A DNA stretch of 64,000 nucleotides, taken from positions 62,001 to 126,000 of the forward strand of contig QRFJ01002473.1 in assembly GCA_006176705.1 (NCBI GenBank), in the 5' to 3' direction. The notes under the pieces were generated by a model, which was given only the letters and a program-made list of their open reading frames with translations, was not told the origin of the DNA and did no database searches. Position 1 is the first letter of the stretch, and every line of letters begins with the position of its first letter. Source of the DNA: Cocos nucifera. Its lineage: Eukaryota > Streptophyta > Magnoliopsida > Arecales > Arecaceae. Positions 21,868 through 33,775 of the stretch are shown here, one piece after another. A program made the translations under genes and the position numbers.

Positions 21868-22225
21868 GATCCTTTAGATACATTTCTCTCTAAGCTCTCT
21901 TTTCCTTCCTACTACTCTGCTACTCTGCTTCTCTATTTCTTGAGCACTCCATTCTAGTTGGTCGGAGAATTGACTTGAGCATTGGAGGGTCTTGCCAGAG
22001 CCTCCAACCTTCAATCTAGACTTTATTTTGTAGATCCCGTTAGCGGCCTCATCTTCCAACTCTAGCTACCTCCGGCATCCTCATGGATTTTCACACCAAC
22101 AGGATTGGCACTAGAGGAAGCATATCTGAGCTCTTATTTTGAAAGGAGTGCTCAGTTGATCTTGTTTACTTTCTTCTTTTAATTCTTCAAGATCTATCTT
22201 TTTTTGATCTCTTTCAAGCTTAGAA

Positions 22226-23660
22226 ATGCCCCTAAAGAAGAGAACCACTCAATGATCCATTGCCTCTGCCACCAGATCTGAGCCAGATCCGCCTACTTCA
22301 ATACCATCACCAGCACCTCAACCTCCTCCACTGATGGCCATGGTGGATCTAGAGCAGTTCAACCTATTGGTGCAGCAGGTTCAAGGCCTCATCAAAATGG
22401 TGTAGGCCATGCAGCAGCCCCTGGCAGTAGTCCAGTCGGAAAACCCTCCATCAAAATTTTAAGAACCAGCTCAAAGAAATCATACTTGGGCTAGCAAACC
22501 TGTTACTCCTAGGAAGCAAAAATGGAAAGTGGAAGATTCCTATTCTGACCATGATTCTTCTTTAGAAGAGACCTTTAGCATCTACTATCGGAGGTCCTTC
22601 GAGATCTGCGATTGAGATGATGCTCTTGATCAAAAGCTTTAGGACCTGAATTGGTGGATTGAGGAGTTTTGCCATGCCACCCCGATCCACCAAGATGACA
22701 TCTGCACTGATCTCCCCTTCTCCACTAAGATCATGTAGGAGCTTGTCTCGCCGAACTTCAAGCTTTCCTAGTTCGAGAGTTACGATGAGACTTTCGATCC
22801 AATCGACCACCTTGAGGTTTTTCGAACGATGATGCTGCTCCATGACGTACTGAATGCTATTCTATGCTAAACTTTTCCATGTACGCTGAAGGGAGCAGTA
22901 GAAATTGGTACTCGAGCCTTAAGCCGAGTATGATCTTTTTATTTGACCAAATGAGCCATTAGTTTATGGCTTATTTCATAAGCAGCCGATGTCCAAAATG
23001 AGGCTCAGACTCTCTCACTAATATAAAATAGAAGAAAAGAAAATCTATCCAAGCTTACATCAGCTGCTTCAATGCTGCTGTGCTGGAGGTTCAAAAATTA
23101 GACCAATCTATAGCCATGACCGCATTGAAAGACTATCTTCGAAGAATGATCTTCTATCCTTCCTAGAAAGGAAGTACCCTAAGAATTTTGCTGATATGTT
23201 GGCCCAGGCTAAAGATTATGCCTGAGCTGAGGAAGCGTTCAAATTGAAGAATGATGAAGCTATAAGAGAGCGGCAAGTGGGTGAATCCAATAAGCCCATA
23301 CCTGAAAGCAAGCCGAGTGAAGCTCGATCATGCTCTCAAACTCCTCCTGAGCGTAGATGAGCCTGAACTCCTCCTCGAGCTCGTTAGCAAGGATGTCTGG
23401 ATCGAAGGACCCGACGAAACTCTCCTCTCAGGATATTCAACAACTATTCTTCCTTGAATGCCTCAAAGATCCAAGTGCTAATGGAGATAAGGGAGCAGCT
23501 GCCAGGATCGAAGAGGATACGGACTCATCCAATGAAGTGCAACCCCAACGAGTACTACCTCTACCATCATGGCCATGGTCACGATTCTAAAGAATGTAGC
23601 CAGCTTCAAGACAAAATTAAGGCATTAATTAGAAGAGGTTGGTTGGATTGATTTATTAGG
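22226..23660 (+). pseudogene. Gypsy A gag remnant
   Basis: ATG at 22226 gives MPLKKRTTQ followed at once by TGA. Broken gag continues: Pro-rich segment, then the Retrotrans_gag core (ESYDETFDPIDHLEVFRTMM near 22780, LKGAVEIGTRALSRV near 22890) in several frames. The C-terminus at 23454-23651 reads QVLMEIREQLPG and a zinc-finger-like YYLYHHGHGHDSKEC. Gag would form the virus-like particle in the cytoplasm. Many stops and frameshifts. Confidence 0.8.
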
Positions 23661-23844
23661 CATCGATTAGAGAGAAGAGAAGATCATCCAAGAGTGCCGT
23701 CATAGCCTGAGCCATCTCAGAGAGATGAATTGCAAGGAGATCGACCTTCCCTTGGAATCATCAACACCATAATTAGGGGACATTGGTGGGGGGAGACCAA
23801 TGAGTCAGCAGAACCAGCAAAGAAATAATGGACTGAAGAACCCA

Positions 23845-24422
23845 TCACTTTTACTGAAGAAGATGCTCTGGGAGTTCAGCTTCTGCATAATGATGAGGTT
23901 GTAATTCCTTTAAATATTGCTGATTATGATGTACGCTGCATTTTAATTGATAATGGAAGCTCTGTTGACGTCTTGTTTTATGATGCATTTTCTAAAATGT
24001 CCATATCTGATGATAGGAAGGATTCGATGAATTCCTCATTAGTAGGATTCATAGGTGATGCGGTGCTAGTAGAAGAAATAATAACATTGCCCATAGTAGC
24101 AAGTCGGTATCTAAAGCAATCTAGAGCTCAAGTTGATTTTTTGGTGGTCAAAGATCTTTCTGCCTATAATGCGATCTTGGGCCGACCTGGTTTGAATGCA
24201 CTCTGGATTGTGGTTTCAACTTACTACCTAAAGATGAAGTTCCTAATAAAGTATGGAGTTAAGGAGGTTAGAGGAGATCAGGCACTGGCTCAGCACTGCT
24301 ATAACATTGCCCTACAAGAAGGAGGACAGGTAGACCCTTGTCCAACGGACGGACTTGATGCCCGTGATGACCTATCTATTGAAAGGGGGGAACCCATCAA
24401 TGACCTGGAGGAGGTCCTTTGA
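23845..24422 (+). pseudogene. Gypsy A aspartic protease
   Basis: Retropepsin-like domain of Tat elements: VQLLHNDEVVIPLNIADYDV then the active-site loop ILIDNGSSVDVLFYDAF near 23945-23985, with D-N-G in place of the usual D-x-G. The C-terminal part is FLVVKDLSAYNAILGRPGLNAL. The frame is open from the loop to 24422, making it one of the better kept parts of the element. The linker to RT follows with a frame change at 24422. Confidence 0.82.
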
Positions 24423-24429
24423 AAGATGG

Positions 24430-25211
24430 GAATAAGGAGCATACTGTAAAGATCAGCTCAAATCTAAAGGAAGAAGTTAGAAAGCAACTCATCGTCTTCT
24501 TGCAAAGGAATGTTGATGTCTTCACCTGGGCACCTGCATACATGCTTGAGATTGATGAGAAGTAATGGAGCATCGCTTGGGTGTGGACCTTAAACATCGG
24601 CCAGTAAAATAGAAAAAGTGTAGTTTTGCACCAAAGAGGTAGAAGGCTATAATGGATGAGGTCGACAAGCTCCTTAAGACAGGATTCTTTCGGGAAGTAC
24701 TTTATCCAAATTGGATTGCAAATGTTGTTCTTGTTAAAAAAGCAAATGACAAGTGAAGGATGTGTGTAGACTTCACAAACTTAAACACAGCTTTCCCAAA
24801 AAACAACTATCCTCTATCCAGGATTGACCAACTGGTGGACATAACTTCAGGCCATGAACTCCTCACCTTCATGGATAGCTTCTTCGGCTATAATCAAATC
24901 TGGATGGCATCAGAGGATGAGGAGAAGACTGCTTTAATTACTGATCATGGTTTTTATTGTTATAGGATCATGCCCCTTGAACTTGAAAATGCAAGAGCAA
25001 CCTAATAACGCCTAGTAAATAAGATCTTCAAAGAGCATATTGGCTAAAACATGGAGGTCTATATAGATGACATGTTGGTTAAAAGCTGATCTTTATCAAA
25101 TCATATTATGATCTTGAGGAGATCTTTAATACCCTCCGAAAGTACAAGTTAAAGCTGAATCCTACAAAATATGCTTTTGGAGTAACATCGAAGAAGTTCT
25201 TCGAATTTATA
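24430..25211 (+). pseudogene. Gypsy A reverse transcriptase
   Basis: Gypsy-type RT (RVT_1). MCVDFTNLNTAFPKNNYPLS and FMDSFFGYNQI are in frame at 24760-25005, and the catalytic box YIDDMLV lies near 25060 in another frame. The typical box has D-L-N-K-A-C-P-K; here it is N-T-A-F-P-K. Stops flank the block on both sides, so the domain is dead. Confidence 0.85.
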
Positions 25212-26390
25212 GTGTTAAGCCATGGCATTGAGGCCAACCTAGAAAAGATCAAAGCCATCCAGAAAATGACTATCCTAAAAATAATAAAGGAAGTTAAATG
25301 CCCCACAGGCAAGGTAGCGGTCCTGAATTACTTCATTTTAAGATCGGCGAAGCACTGCATGTCCTTCTTCCAAGTAGTCAAACAGCCTAAGAACTTCAAT
25401 TGGACTCCTGAGTGCCAGCAGGCCCTTGAAGAATTAAAGAACTATCTTAGTTTGCCCCTGCTCCTAGCCAAACCAAAACCTGGAGAAGAGCTATATTTGT
25501 ACCTTGCTGTGTCCCCCACAGTTATTGGAGCCATCCTGGTCAGAGAAGAAGCCAAAGTTCAGAAGCCAATTTACTACATAAGCAAAGTCCTAAGGGATGC
25601 AGAAATGAGGTATACCAAATTAGAAAAACTAACTTATGTTTTGTTAATTACAGGCAGGAAGCTCCGACCTTATTTCCAGGGGTACATAATTACTCTTTTT
25701 ATTGATCAACCCATCAAGGCAGTTCTTCACCAACCTGATACCTCGAGAAGAGTAGTAAAATGGGTGATTGAGTTAACTAAATTGGACATTCATTTTCAAT
25801 CTTGGATATCCACTAAGACTCAAATACTGGCCGATTTTATGGTGGAGTGCACCATTCAGGATGTAATCGAATCAGAACACCAAGAAGTTCATATCCCTAG
25901 CTCTCCTAAAGAGAAGGCTGATCTTTCTAAAAATTTTTGGGCACTATATGTAGATGGTTCATCTAATACTTCTAGAGCAGGTGTGGGCTTGATTCTCATC
26001 AATCTGAAAAGAGTTGTAGCTGAATTTGCTTTGCACTTCAAGTTTCCTGCTACCAATAATGGAGCAGAGTACGAAGCCTTGATTGTGGGACCGAGAATAG
26101 CGAAAGAATTGGAAGTGAAATTTTGAAGGTTTATAGTGATTCTCAACTTATGGTGGGATAAGTCAGTCAGACTTTTGAAGCTCGAGAGAAAAGTATGAAA
26201 AATACCTCAAAAAAGTGAAGAGTTTAAGTTCGGCCTTTGTTAGTTTTGATATCCAGCAGATCCTCAAGACAGAAAATACCAGAGCCAATCTTCTGTCTAA
26301 GTTGGCCACCTTAGCCCTAAATGAACTACTGAAAGAAGTCCTCTATGAAGTTCTCTAGCGACCAAGTCCAGAAGAACCCAGGCAATAATG
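25212..26390 (+). pseudogene. Gypsy A tethered RNase H plus second, archaeal-type RNase H
   Basis: An open frame of 304 residues (25212-26126). Its first part is the RT-linked RNase H: FNWTPECQQALEELKNYL, LYLYLAVSPTVIGAILV, KPIYYISKVL. From about 25930 comes a second RNase H of the aRNH type seen in Tat elements: LYVDGSSNTSRAGVGLIL and TNNGAEYEALIVG, giving catalytic Asp and Glu. A frameshift at 26125 throws off the next segment (VYSDSQLMVG-like). It ends before the copia-1 insertion at 26447, in ..WIDLLISYLRD. Confidence 0.87.
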
Positions 26391-26447
26391 CAAGTCAACC
26401 ATGAATCCAACTAGATTGATCTGTTGATCTCCTATCTCAGAGATAGA

Positions 26448-27953
26448 TGAAGGAAAATCCAGATTTCTCGGACCAGGTTCGTTCAGATCTGATCGGATCA
26501 AGAGATATATTTTTTAAAAAAAATTTCTTTGATCCTAATTAGATCTAGAATATTTTAGATCTGATTCTTATTATTTTAATAATTAAAATAAATTTAGATA
26601 AATTAAATCAAATTTAATTTATCTTGAAGTGGGTAATTCTATTACCCGATGATGATCCTATGAGCAACGAAAGGTTCTGGATCTAGCCACACAAGTGCCT
26701 GATCTCTACCGATATCCACTTAGGCTGGATCTAGAGATCCTCTTCTTCTCTATCACATCTCCAAAAATTAGATCTGGATTTGATCTGGAGGATCTTCAAA
26801 ACTCCTTTTGAAGATCAGCAGTTGTCCTTTGCAGCAGCACAGCCTTCCAGCTTTCAGTCACCTTTCTCTCATCTAGATTGCACCAACCAAGAATCCAAAC
26901 CTCTTTGGATGTGGAGAGGAGAGGGAGAAGGTGCTTTGGCATGGAGGAGGAGAGGAGAAGCAGCCTTGGGGTGTGGAGAATTGTGATTTCCAATCTTAAT
27001 TTGAGTTGGGCGCAGGATCTTATTTATAGACTGTCTGTGATCCAACTCCTCTTCTTCCCAACCAATCACAACTCTTTATGAAATCAGATCTAAATCTGAT
27101 TGGTGGAAATAGAGTCCTCTTGGTGCAGCTACCTGTGTGACTAAATTCTTCTATTTTGAGCCCCGACAAGATTAGGGTTAAGGTGAACTCGTCAAACCCT
27201 AGTCTCTGTCATATGATGTAATCATTCGATTTCAAGTCCAATATGAAAAGCTAAATAGAAACTCTTTCTATTATTTCCCTCTGCCATGGCCATGGGCTTC
27301 AGGACTTGATTCTCATGATCATCATAGGGCTGCTCCTCTACCACCGAGGTAGATAGATTCCATCTTGATGCTATCCAGTTCCTACAATGAACATGCTATA
27401 GCCAACATACACCTCAGGGTTCCATATGGCTAGGAGACCGAGTAATGGTGTAGTCAAACTATAACACCCTCAAGGTGAACTGCCGATGCACCTCAAGTCA
27501 AAGAACCAGACATACTACTGCAGCATCGAGTCAGTCATTGACGAGAAGGTAGACTTCCTAATGACTACTCGAGGTGGTCACGCTCAGTGCCCTCATTCTC
27601 TAACGAGTATCTGTACTCTCACTCCGATGTCTCCACACCGTAGACTCAAGACTCATCTACTAAAGAGAAGCGATTGTACACTAATCTTCTGGATCAATCA
27701 CCATCCTCATGATGATTCTATGGTCGGGAGCATTTTATGAGTTAATAATGATTATTCATGTCTTAAATTTTCAACTCTTGAAAATATGAATTATCATTAT
27801 CATTAACTCAGAGGATGTATCACAGACACTAAATATACATATATGATAGAAAATAACCTATTTTATTGATTATAGTCAAAATTATAATTTTATCCTTAGA
27901 AGTGTATTACAAGTGTCAGTCAATTCTAGCTTCTAGGGCACATATATCTAACA
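26448..27953 (-). repeat. 3' LTR of copia-1 (with internal deletion)
   Basis: On the plus strand it reads TGAAGGAAAATCC ... ATATCTAACA. It aligns with 33776-36025 except for a missing block of about 750 bp at 27120, equal to 34433-35198 of the other LTR. The break has CCT at both ends. TATA box at 27021-27028 (minus sense). Confidence 0.9.
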
Positions 27954-27964
27954 ATCTTCCACTT
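27954..27964 (-). other. Polypurine tract of copia-1
   Basis: In sense, AAGTGGAAGAT immediately precedes the 3' LTR (TGTTAGATATATG). Confidence 0.75.
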
Positions 27965-28027
27965 GTCCTAAAGCCAATTGGCTACAAGTCTAAGTCCCAT
28001 CTTCTCAAGGTGGGCTTCGATCTTCTG

Positions 28028-28573
28028 CTAGCCCAACAGCTTTGTAAGTGGGTCTGCCACATTATCTGCGGAGTTGACTTTCTTGATCTTGGCATAACCC
28101 TTCTCGAGGTAATCGCAGATGAGGTGGTATCGCCGCTCAATGTGCTTTGATTTCTGGTGAGACCTTGGCTCCTTAGCAAGGGCTATGGAGCCATTATTAT
28201 CGCAGTATAGAGGAATGGCATCTGATGGCATTACTTCGATTTCTGCAGCAAACTTCTTGTACCAGAATGCTTCCTTCGCAGTCTCTGATGCAGCGATATA
28301 TTCTGCTTTCATGGTGGAATCTGCTATCACCGTTTGCTTGGAACTCTTCCAGCTAACAGCACCACCATTGCACACAAACAGACTCCCAGATGTCGACTTT
28401 CGATCATCTATATCGGACATAAAATCCGAGTCTGTGTATCCCTGGACTTGGAGTTCTCCATTACCAAAGACCAACATCATATCCTTAGTTCTTCTTAAGT
28501 ACTTAAGGATACATTTCACAGAAGTCCAGTATTCTTCACCTGGATTTGACTGATATCTGCTTGTGACACTCAC
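28028..28573 (-). pseudogene. Copia-1 RNase H
   Basis: An open frame of 181 residues: VKCILKYLRRTKDMMLVFG, GYTDSDFMSDIDDRKSTSG (first catalytic Asp), ADSTMKAEYIAAS (Glu), YCDNNGSIALAKEP (Asp) and SKHIERRYHLICDY. All expected catalytic residues are visible. It is the C-terminal domain of the polyprotein, degrading RNA in the RNA-DNA hybrid. It is cut off from RT by stops at 28574-28823, so it is only a well-kept fragment. Confidence 0.9.
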
Positions 28574-28823
28574 AGCATGGGCTATATCAGGTCATGTACA
28601 TAGCATGGCGTACATGAGGCTCCCTATTGCAGAAGCATAAGGGATCTTGCTCATGCATTCTATTTCCTCAAGTGTGCTAGGGCACATCTTCTTGGAAAGA
28701 TGAATACCATGTCTGAAGGGTATTAATCTCCTATTAGAGTTTTTCATACTAGTGCTTCTTCCATATACATCTTCTGTGAAAGTCCTAACATCCTATTCGA
28801 TCTATCCCTATAGACCTTAATTC

Positions 28824-29561
28824 CTAGAATAAAAATGCTTCACCTAGGTCCTTCATGGAGAATTCCTTGGACAACCATAATTTGACTATTGTCAACATGG
28901 GAATATCATTCCTAATAAGGAGGATGTCATCCACGTACAATACTAGGAAGACAACAGTGCTCCCACTGACCTTTTTGAAGATACATGGTTCCTCTTCATT
29001 TTTGATGAAATCAAACATTTTGATCACATCATTGAAATGAGTGTTCCAGCTCTGAGATGCTTGCTTAAGTCCATATATGGACCTTTGCAGCTTGCAAACC
29101 TTGTGATCAGTATCACTGGATGTGAAACCTAGCGGCTGTTCCATATAGATATCTTCCTCAAGATATCCGTTCAAGAATGCCATTTTTCCGTCCATTTGCC
29201 ATATTTCATAATTGAAATAGGCTGCAATGGCAAGCAATGTGTGGATGGATTTTAGCATAGCCATTGCGGAAAAGGTATCCTGATAGTCAATGCCTTCGCA
29301 TTGACTATAACCTTTTACCACTAGTCTAGCCTTGAATGTCTCCACATTCCTATCTACACCAATCTTTCTCTTGAAGATTCATTTACACCCAATAGGTACT
29401 ATACCTTTTGGTGGATCTACCAAGGTCCAGACTTGGTTTGAGTGCATCGAGTCAATTTCTGACTGCATTACCTCTAGCCATTTCTCAGAGTCGATATCTA
29501 ATATCACCTCGTTGTAGGTTTTGGGATCATCACCATGAGCACCATTACCTATGAGGAACAT
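28824..29561 (-). pseudogene. Copia-1 reverse transcriptase
   Basis: The N-terminal block at 29561-29379 (SEKWLEVMQSEIDSMHSNQVW, VDPPKGIVPIGCK) ends in TGA, where the expected WxFK begins. The main block at 29345-28824 reads ETFKARLVVKGYSQCEGIDY, MDGKMAFLNGYLEEDIYMEQ, SIYGLKQASQSWN and the active site LVLYVDDILLIRND, then FSMKDLGEA. A frameshift near 28830 ends it before EAFLF. The normal MDVKTAFLNG has become MDGKMAFLNG. Confidence 0.9.
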
Positions 29562-29839
29562 TTCCTCTAGTTCCTCTGAAATAATACCTAAGTATCTTTC
29601 AGGAGGATGGGAAACTCTTTCCGATCTACGAGGTGGAGGTAGTGTTCTTATTGGCTCAACCTAATTTGGTTCCAATTGGTCCTTAGCTCATTGTACTTGT
29701 GAGACTTTCTCATCAAGCTTAATCTATTTTCCAATGCCGCTATCTTGAATAAACTATTTTTCAAGAAAGATGGCATGTCGACTCACAATCACATTGTGGT
29801 CTTCTGGAATGTAGAAATAGTATCCTAATGACTCTTTAG

Positions 29840-30409
29840 GATATCCTATGAATCGAGCTCTAAAGGACCTAAACTCTAACTTGTCCGCTTGTTGTCTTTT
29901 GACATGAGTCGGACAACCCTAAATTCTAAGATGACTCAGACTTGGTTTCTTACCATGCCATATCTCATACGGTGTGGTAGGAACAGTCTTAGAGGGAACC
30001 CTATTCAGTAGATAAATAGAAGTTAACAATGAATGTCCCCAAAGAAAATCAGGAAGGTCTGTGAAGCTCATCATGGATCGAGACCATATCCAATAGAGTC
30101 CAGATTTCTCCATTCTGAAATTCCATTGAGTTGAGGTGTTCCTAGTGGAGTCCATTGAGAGACTATGCCATTTTTCTTGAGATAGTCTAGGAATTTCTGA
30201 CTAAGGTATTCACCTCCTCGATCTGATCGAAGAACCTTAATGGATTTTTTAGTTTGTTTTTCTACTTCATGTCTGAATTCTTTGAACTTTTCAAAAGCTT
30301 CAGACTTATGTCTCATAAGATACACATACCCATACCTAGACAGATCATTGGTAAAGGTAATGAAGTAGACAAAATTGCCTCTAGCCGGCACATCAAATGG
30401 GCCGCACAC
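29840..30409 (-). pseudogene. Copia-1 integrase core
   Basis: Continues after a frameshift at about 30411. The first catalytic Asp lies in the VHTDVCGPF-like start at the frameshift. It then reads NDLSRYGYVYLMRHKSEAF, the second Asp in VLRSDRGGEYLSQKFL, and the Glu in GISEWRN. The next frame (30155-29919) reads DLPDFLWGHSLLTSIYLLNR and TTPYEIWHGKKPSLSHLR. Two further frame changes separate these pieces. Confidence 0.87.
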
Positions 30410-30410
30410 A

Positions 30411-31535
30411 TCAGTATGTACTAGGGCAAGGAGATCTGTGGCCCTTTCCCCATGTCCTACAAAAGGAAAGTTTAGTCATTTTGCCTTGAAGACAAGATTC
30501 ACAAGTTGGATATGACTCGGAAGTCAATGGACTCAATAGCCCATTTTTCTTCAATTTGTTGATCCTATCTTCTGCTATATGACCTAATCTCAGGTGCCAT
30601 AGATATCTGTCATTTGGACTATCCCTAGGTCGTTTGGCATTCATGTTTTGCTCGATAGTTAGAACAAATACATCAATATGTAGCTGATAAAGATCATTAA
30701 TAAGGAAACCATTTGCAATTTTATTTCTTTCATAAAGAATGTTATAATGGTCCTTAAAGAAGGTAATCACATAGTCTTCTAGTGCTAAGCATGAAATAGA
30801 AATCAAATTTCTGCTAGCTGCAGGCACATAATAACAGTCTTTCAAAACTAAGTCTAAACCAGATGGTAATCGAAGAGGGTATGTTTCCACCACCACTGCA
30901 GCAACTCTTGCTCCATTATCGATGCATAGGATCATGTCTCCATCCCTCAGCCTCCTGCTATCCTCAAGATCCTGCATGGAAGTGCACAGATGAGCACTAG
31001 AATTAGAGTCAAGCACCCAACTGGATGCAGAAGAAACCGTAAGGTTAGACTCAATAACGAGCATACCTCCAGAAGGACCTTCCTTCTTGTTCTTCAGGGT
31101 GGCCAGGTAAGTAGGGCAGTTCCGCTTCCAATGGCCGTCGCTGTTGCAATGGAAACACTTTCCTTTGACATCGGCCTTTTTCTTTGGCTCTGCCTTCTTC
31201 TTCTTTGTTCCTTCCACCTTCTGCTTTTTCACAGACTTCTTTTTCTTTCCATAAGACTTTCTTTTGGAAGAAGTCCGTTCCATAGCAAGAACTGAGCCTT
31301 TAGAATCTTTCATAGAAAGCTCAGCGGTAACCAGCATATTCATTAATTCGGCCAAGGAATTTTGAAGTTTATGCATGTGGTAATTCATGATGAATTGCCC
31401 ATATGCATCAGTCAAGGATTGCAGAATAATATCGTTCTGCAGGTCCAAGTCTAACTTCACACCGAGCTTCTCAAGCTCTTCCATGTCCTTGATCATTGTC
31501 AGACAGTGATCTTGGACTGACTGCCCATCACGCAT
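30411..31535 (-). pseudogene. Copia-1 gag C-terminus, protease and gag-pre-integrase
   Basis: Open for 374 residues. It reads gag alpha-helical part (NYHMHKLQNSLAELMNML), Lys-rich stretch, CCHC zinc knuckle CFHCNSDGHWKRNC, the protease loop SWVLDSNSSAHLC (D-S-N instead of D-S/T-G), ISISCLALEDYVITF, and the zinc domain LWHLRLGHIAEDRINKL with CESCLQGKMTKLSF. It ends in a shifted tail WGKGHRSPCPSTY. In frame with the upstream gag piece but separated from it by one TGA at 31551. Confidence 0.9.
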
Positions 31536-31550
31536 CTTAGCCTTAAAAAG

Positions 31551-31902
31551 TCATTTCATGACTTGATACTTGGCTGCGCGACTCTGTTCACCAAACATCT
31601 CCTGCAGGTGAGCCAACATTTGGCGAGCAGTTCCGATATCTTCATGTTGGCGCTGGAGCTCATCAGACATCGAGCCCAACATGTAATATCTGGCCTTATT
31701 ATCTTCGTCTATCCATTTTTTCAGAGATGCTCTCTGTTCAGTGGATGGACGGAGCTGGTAAGGTGGGAGGGTCCTGGTCCAATACATGGGTTAACTTCTC
31801 GGAACCCAAAATGATTTTGTAGTTTCTGAGCCAATCTTTATAATTGGGTCCGATCAGTATGTGTGTGTCCAGGATACGTGCTAATGGGTTGGACGCAGAC
31901 AT
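31551..31902 (-). pseudogene. Copia-1 gag N-terminus
   Basis: Begins MSASNPLARILDTHILIGPN, the usual start of copia gag; a longer frame from 31920 adds six residues. The UBN2-type gag core follows after a frame change near 31740: KKWIDEDNKARYYMLGSMSDE, LQEMFGEQSRAAKYQVMK, then a TGA at 31551-31553 and direct continuation LFKAKMRDGQSVQDH. Apart from the one stop and one shift this gag is nearly whole. Confidence 0.87.
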
Positions 31903-31920
31903 TTTTCTATAGAGAGTCAA

Positions 31921-33761
31921 AGATTCTAGTTAGATACTGTAATTATGACTTGACCAATTTATTTAGAGATTTTATTTTTAAACAAATTAGCTCTCACTAT
32001 TTTCTCGGATCCCTACACTCCCTCTGTAGAGATGCAAAAATCTCCACGATTAATGATTTCTAGTGGGTGGTGCGGTCTCACCAACTGACTCATCACCTCA
32101 CCTAACAGTTATTGGTGATGGGTTAGCCAATGAGTGAACAACTCTTGTTCAATGATTCTCTAATCATGGTGCACCCAAACTTGGTCTCTAATTCATGAAT
32201 CTCACCGTATCCAAAATATTGATCCACTCCTTAGTTAAGTCAGACCCACCATTTGCATAGACTGGGATTCCTAATTGAGTCTCTCACCGTATCCGAAATA
32301 TTGAGCCCAACTCATCCTCCAGCCCATAGCATCCAATGCCTAATAGACATGGTTGCATCTTTTGGTGCAACTGAGCCACTGTATCCAGCCGAGAACAATC
32401 AACCCCGGGAAGGGCCCGCACATCTACAATGGTGGAAGACCTTCAGACTTAATCTTTTCTTAGGGAGAATTGATTCAGGTCTCATTAAACTAGACTTATC
32501 ATAGTCTATAACAATTATGACTAACCTAGTGGCATGGGTTAGCTCGGATTATTGACCACCTCAGATCAGAACTGTGTCAACAGATATGGCCAGGTAAGTG
32601 AGATCGGTGGAAGGAATATGCCATTAACTCGTACAAGAATGCATTCAGGATCGAGTAGCTTCCAATTAAAAATCAGTCGGTCGTATGTGCCAAACTTACC
32701 TTAGACACCAAATTGTTGAGTCAGAACCAATTGGGTTAGCCTACAATCCAGACTCTAACCTCTGAGCCTAATTAGGTCTTGCTTGATCGTGACTCGATCT
32801 TGACCCAGACTTAATCCTATTAGGCTGGTCAATTTAAGCATTGTTGATCCCATCTAACCAACTCTTGATTCGGTTTGATCAACCGCTTAGACCTAATTGA
32901 GCTACCCAAGCCCGAACCCAGTATTATGAATATGTCTTAGATCTGAAATTCTCAATTTTAGACCTAATTAATATTCCATAATCTTAATTTTTAATTAAGT
33001 AGGGTTCATAAACAAAATATGCACAATAAATCCTAGGGTTTTAGGATCTAGGGTTTTGCAGAAAGTAAGTTTTGGGTTTCTAATTAAGGACGAACATGCA
33101 GCACCCCTACACGTCATAAGAACATCCCATCGAATGGGAAGAGAGGGCCTTTAAACCCTTCTTCGTTCTTATGACCGGACGGCCAAGAGGAACGCCTTAA
33201 TCAGGAACATGCAATACTACAAAACAGTTTTAGATCTATATCATATATCTCATATACAAATTAGATCTAATCATGGCATATTTTGCATACATCTCATGTA
33301 TCAAATCATGCATATTTTCAAGATCTAAATTATCTCATAATAATCTAAAAAATTAGATTTAAATTGATCTAATCAAAATAAATTCTAATCTAGATAATTA
33401 TGTAGAACTATTCTACAACTAGTCTAGACATGCATCAATCATATCTCATATGATATTTAAAATTAAATAATTTTTATTTGCTATTTTTTAGATGTTATTA
33501 TAACATTATAATATCAAAAAATAGTAAATAAATAGATCTAAAATATGATTTAATCAAATTAAATTAAAAACATACAAGACTATTCTATAGAACTATTCTA
33601 TTTTAGAACTAGTCATGCATATTTTCTAATCTTAGATCTAAATCATTTAATTTTAATTTTTTCTGATTTTAGATCTGATCACATCTCATGTGACATCTGA
33701 AATCACTTATTTTCTATTTAGAATAAATTTAAAATTAGATCTAAACACTTTTAGAACCTTG
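31921..33761 (-). other. Untranslated leader of copia-1
   Basis: 1.8 kb between primer site and gag start. No coding signal. It carries scattered LTR-like motifs such as AGATCTAA and a copia-leader-like section near 32550-32720 resembling, in reverse complement, the leaders of C and D (e.g. GACCTAATTAGG-type stretches and the GTCTAAGGTAAGTTTG block near 32695). Confidence 0.6.
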
Positions 33762-33773
33762 GCCCTGATACCA
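33762..33773 (-). promoter_or_regulatory. Primer binding site of copia-1
   Basis: In sense, TGGTATCAGGGC two bases after the 5' LTR end. One base away from the initiator tRNA-Met complement. Confidence 0.85.
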
Positions 33774-33775
33774 GT

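Larger units (their letters stand above)
21000..22101 (+). repeat. 5' LTR of gypsy A
   Basis: Starts TATTAGGGATAAAATAACCC, ends CACACCAACA. It aligns with the 3' LTR (54406-55588) throughout; the 81-bp length difference is close to three units of the internal 29-bp minisatellite. The internal region begins GGATTGGCACTAGAGG, the presumed primer site region; a similar GGATTAGCGCTAGAG follows the LTR of gypsy E. Confidence 0.88.

Noticed and set aside
30990..31295. Plus-strand frame of 101 residues with hydrophobic stretches
   Set aside because: Antisense shadow of the Lys-rich part of copia-1 gag.
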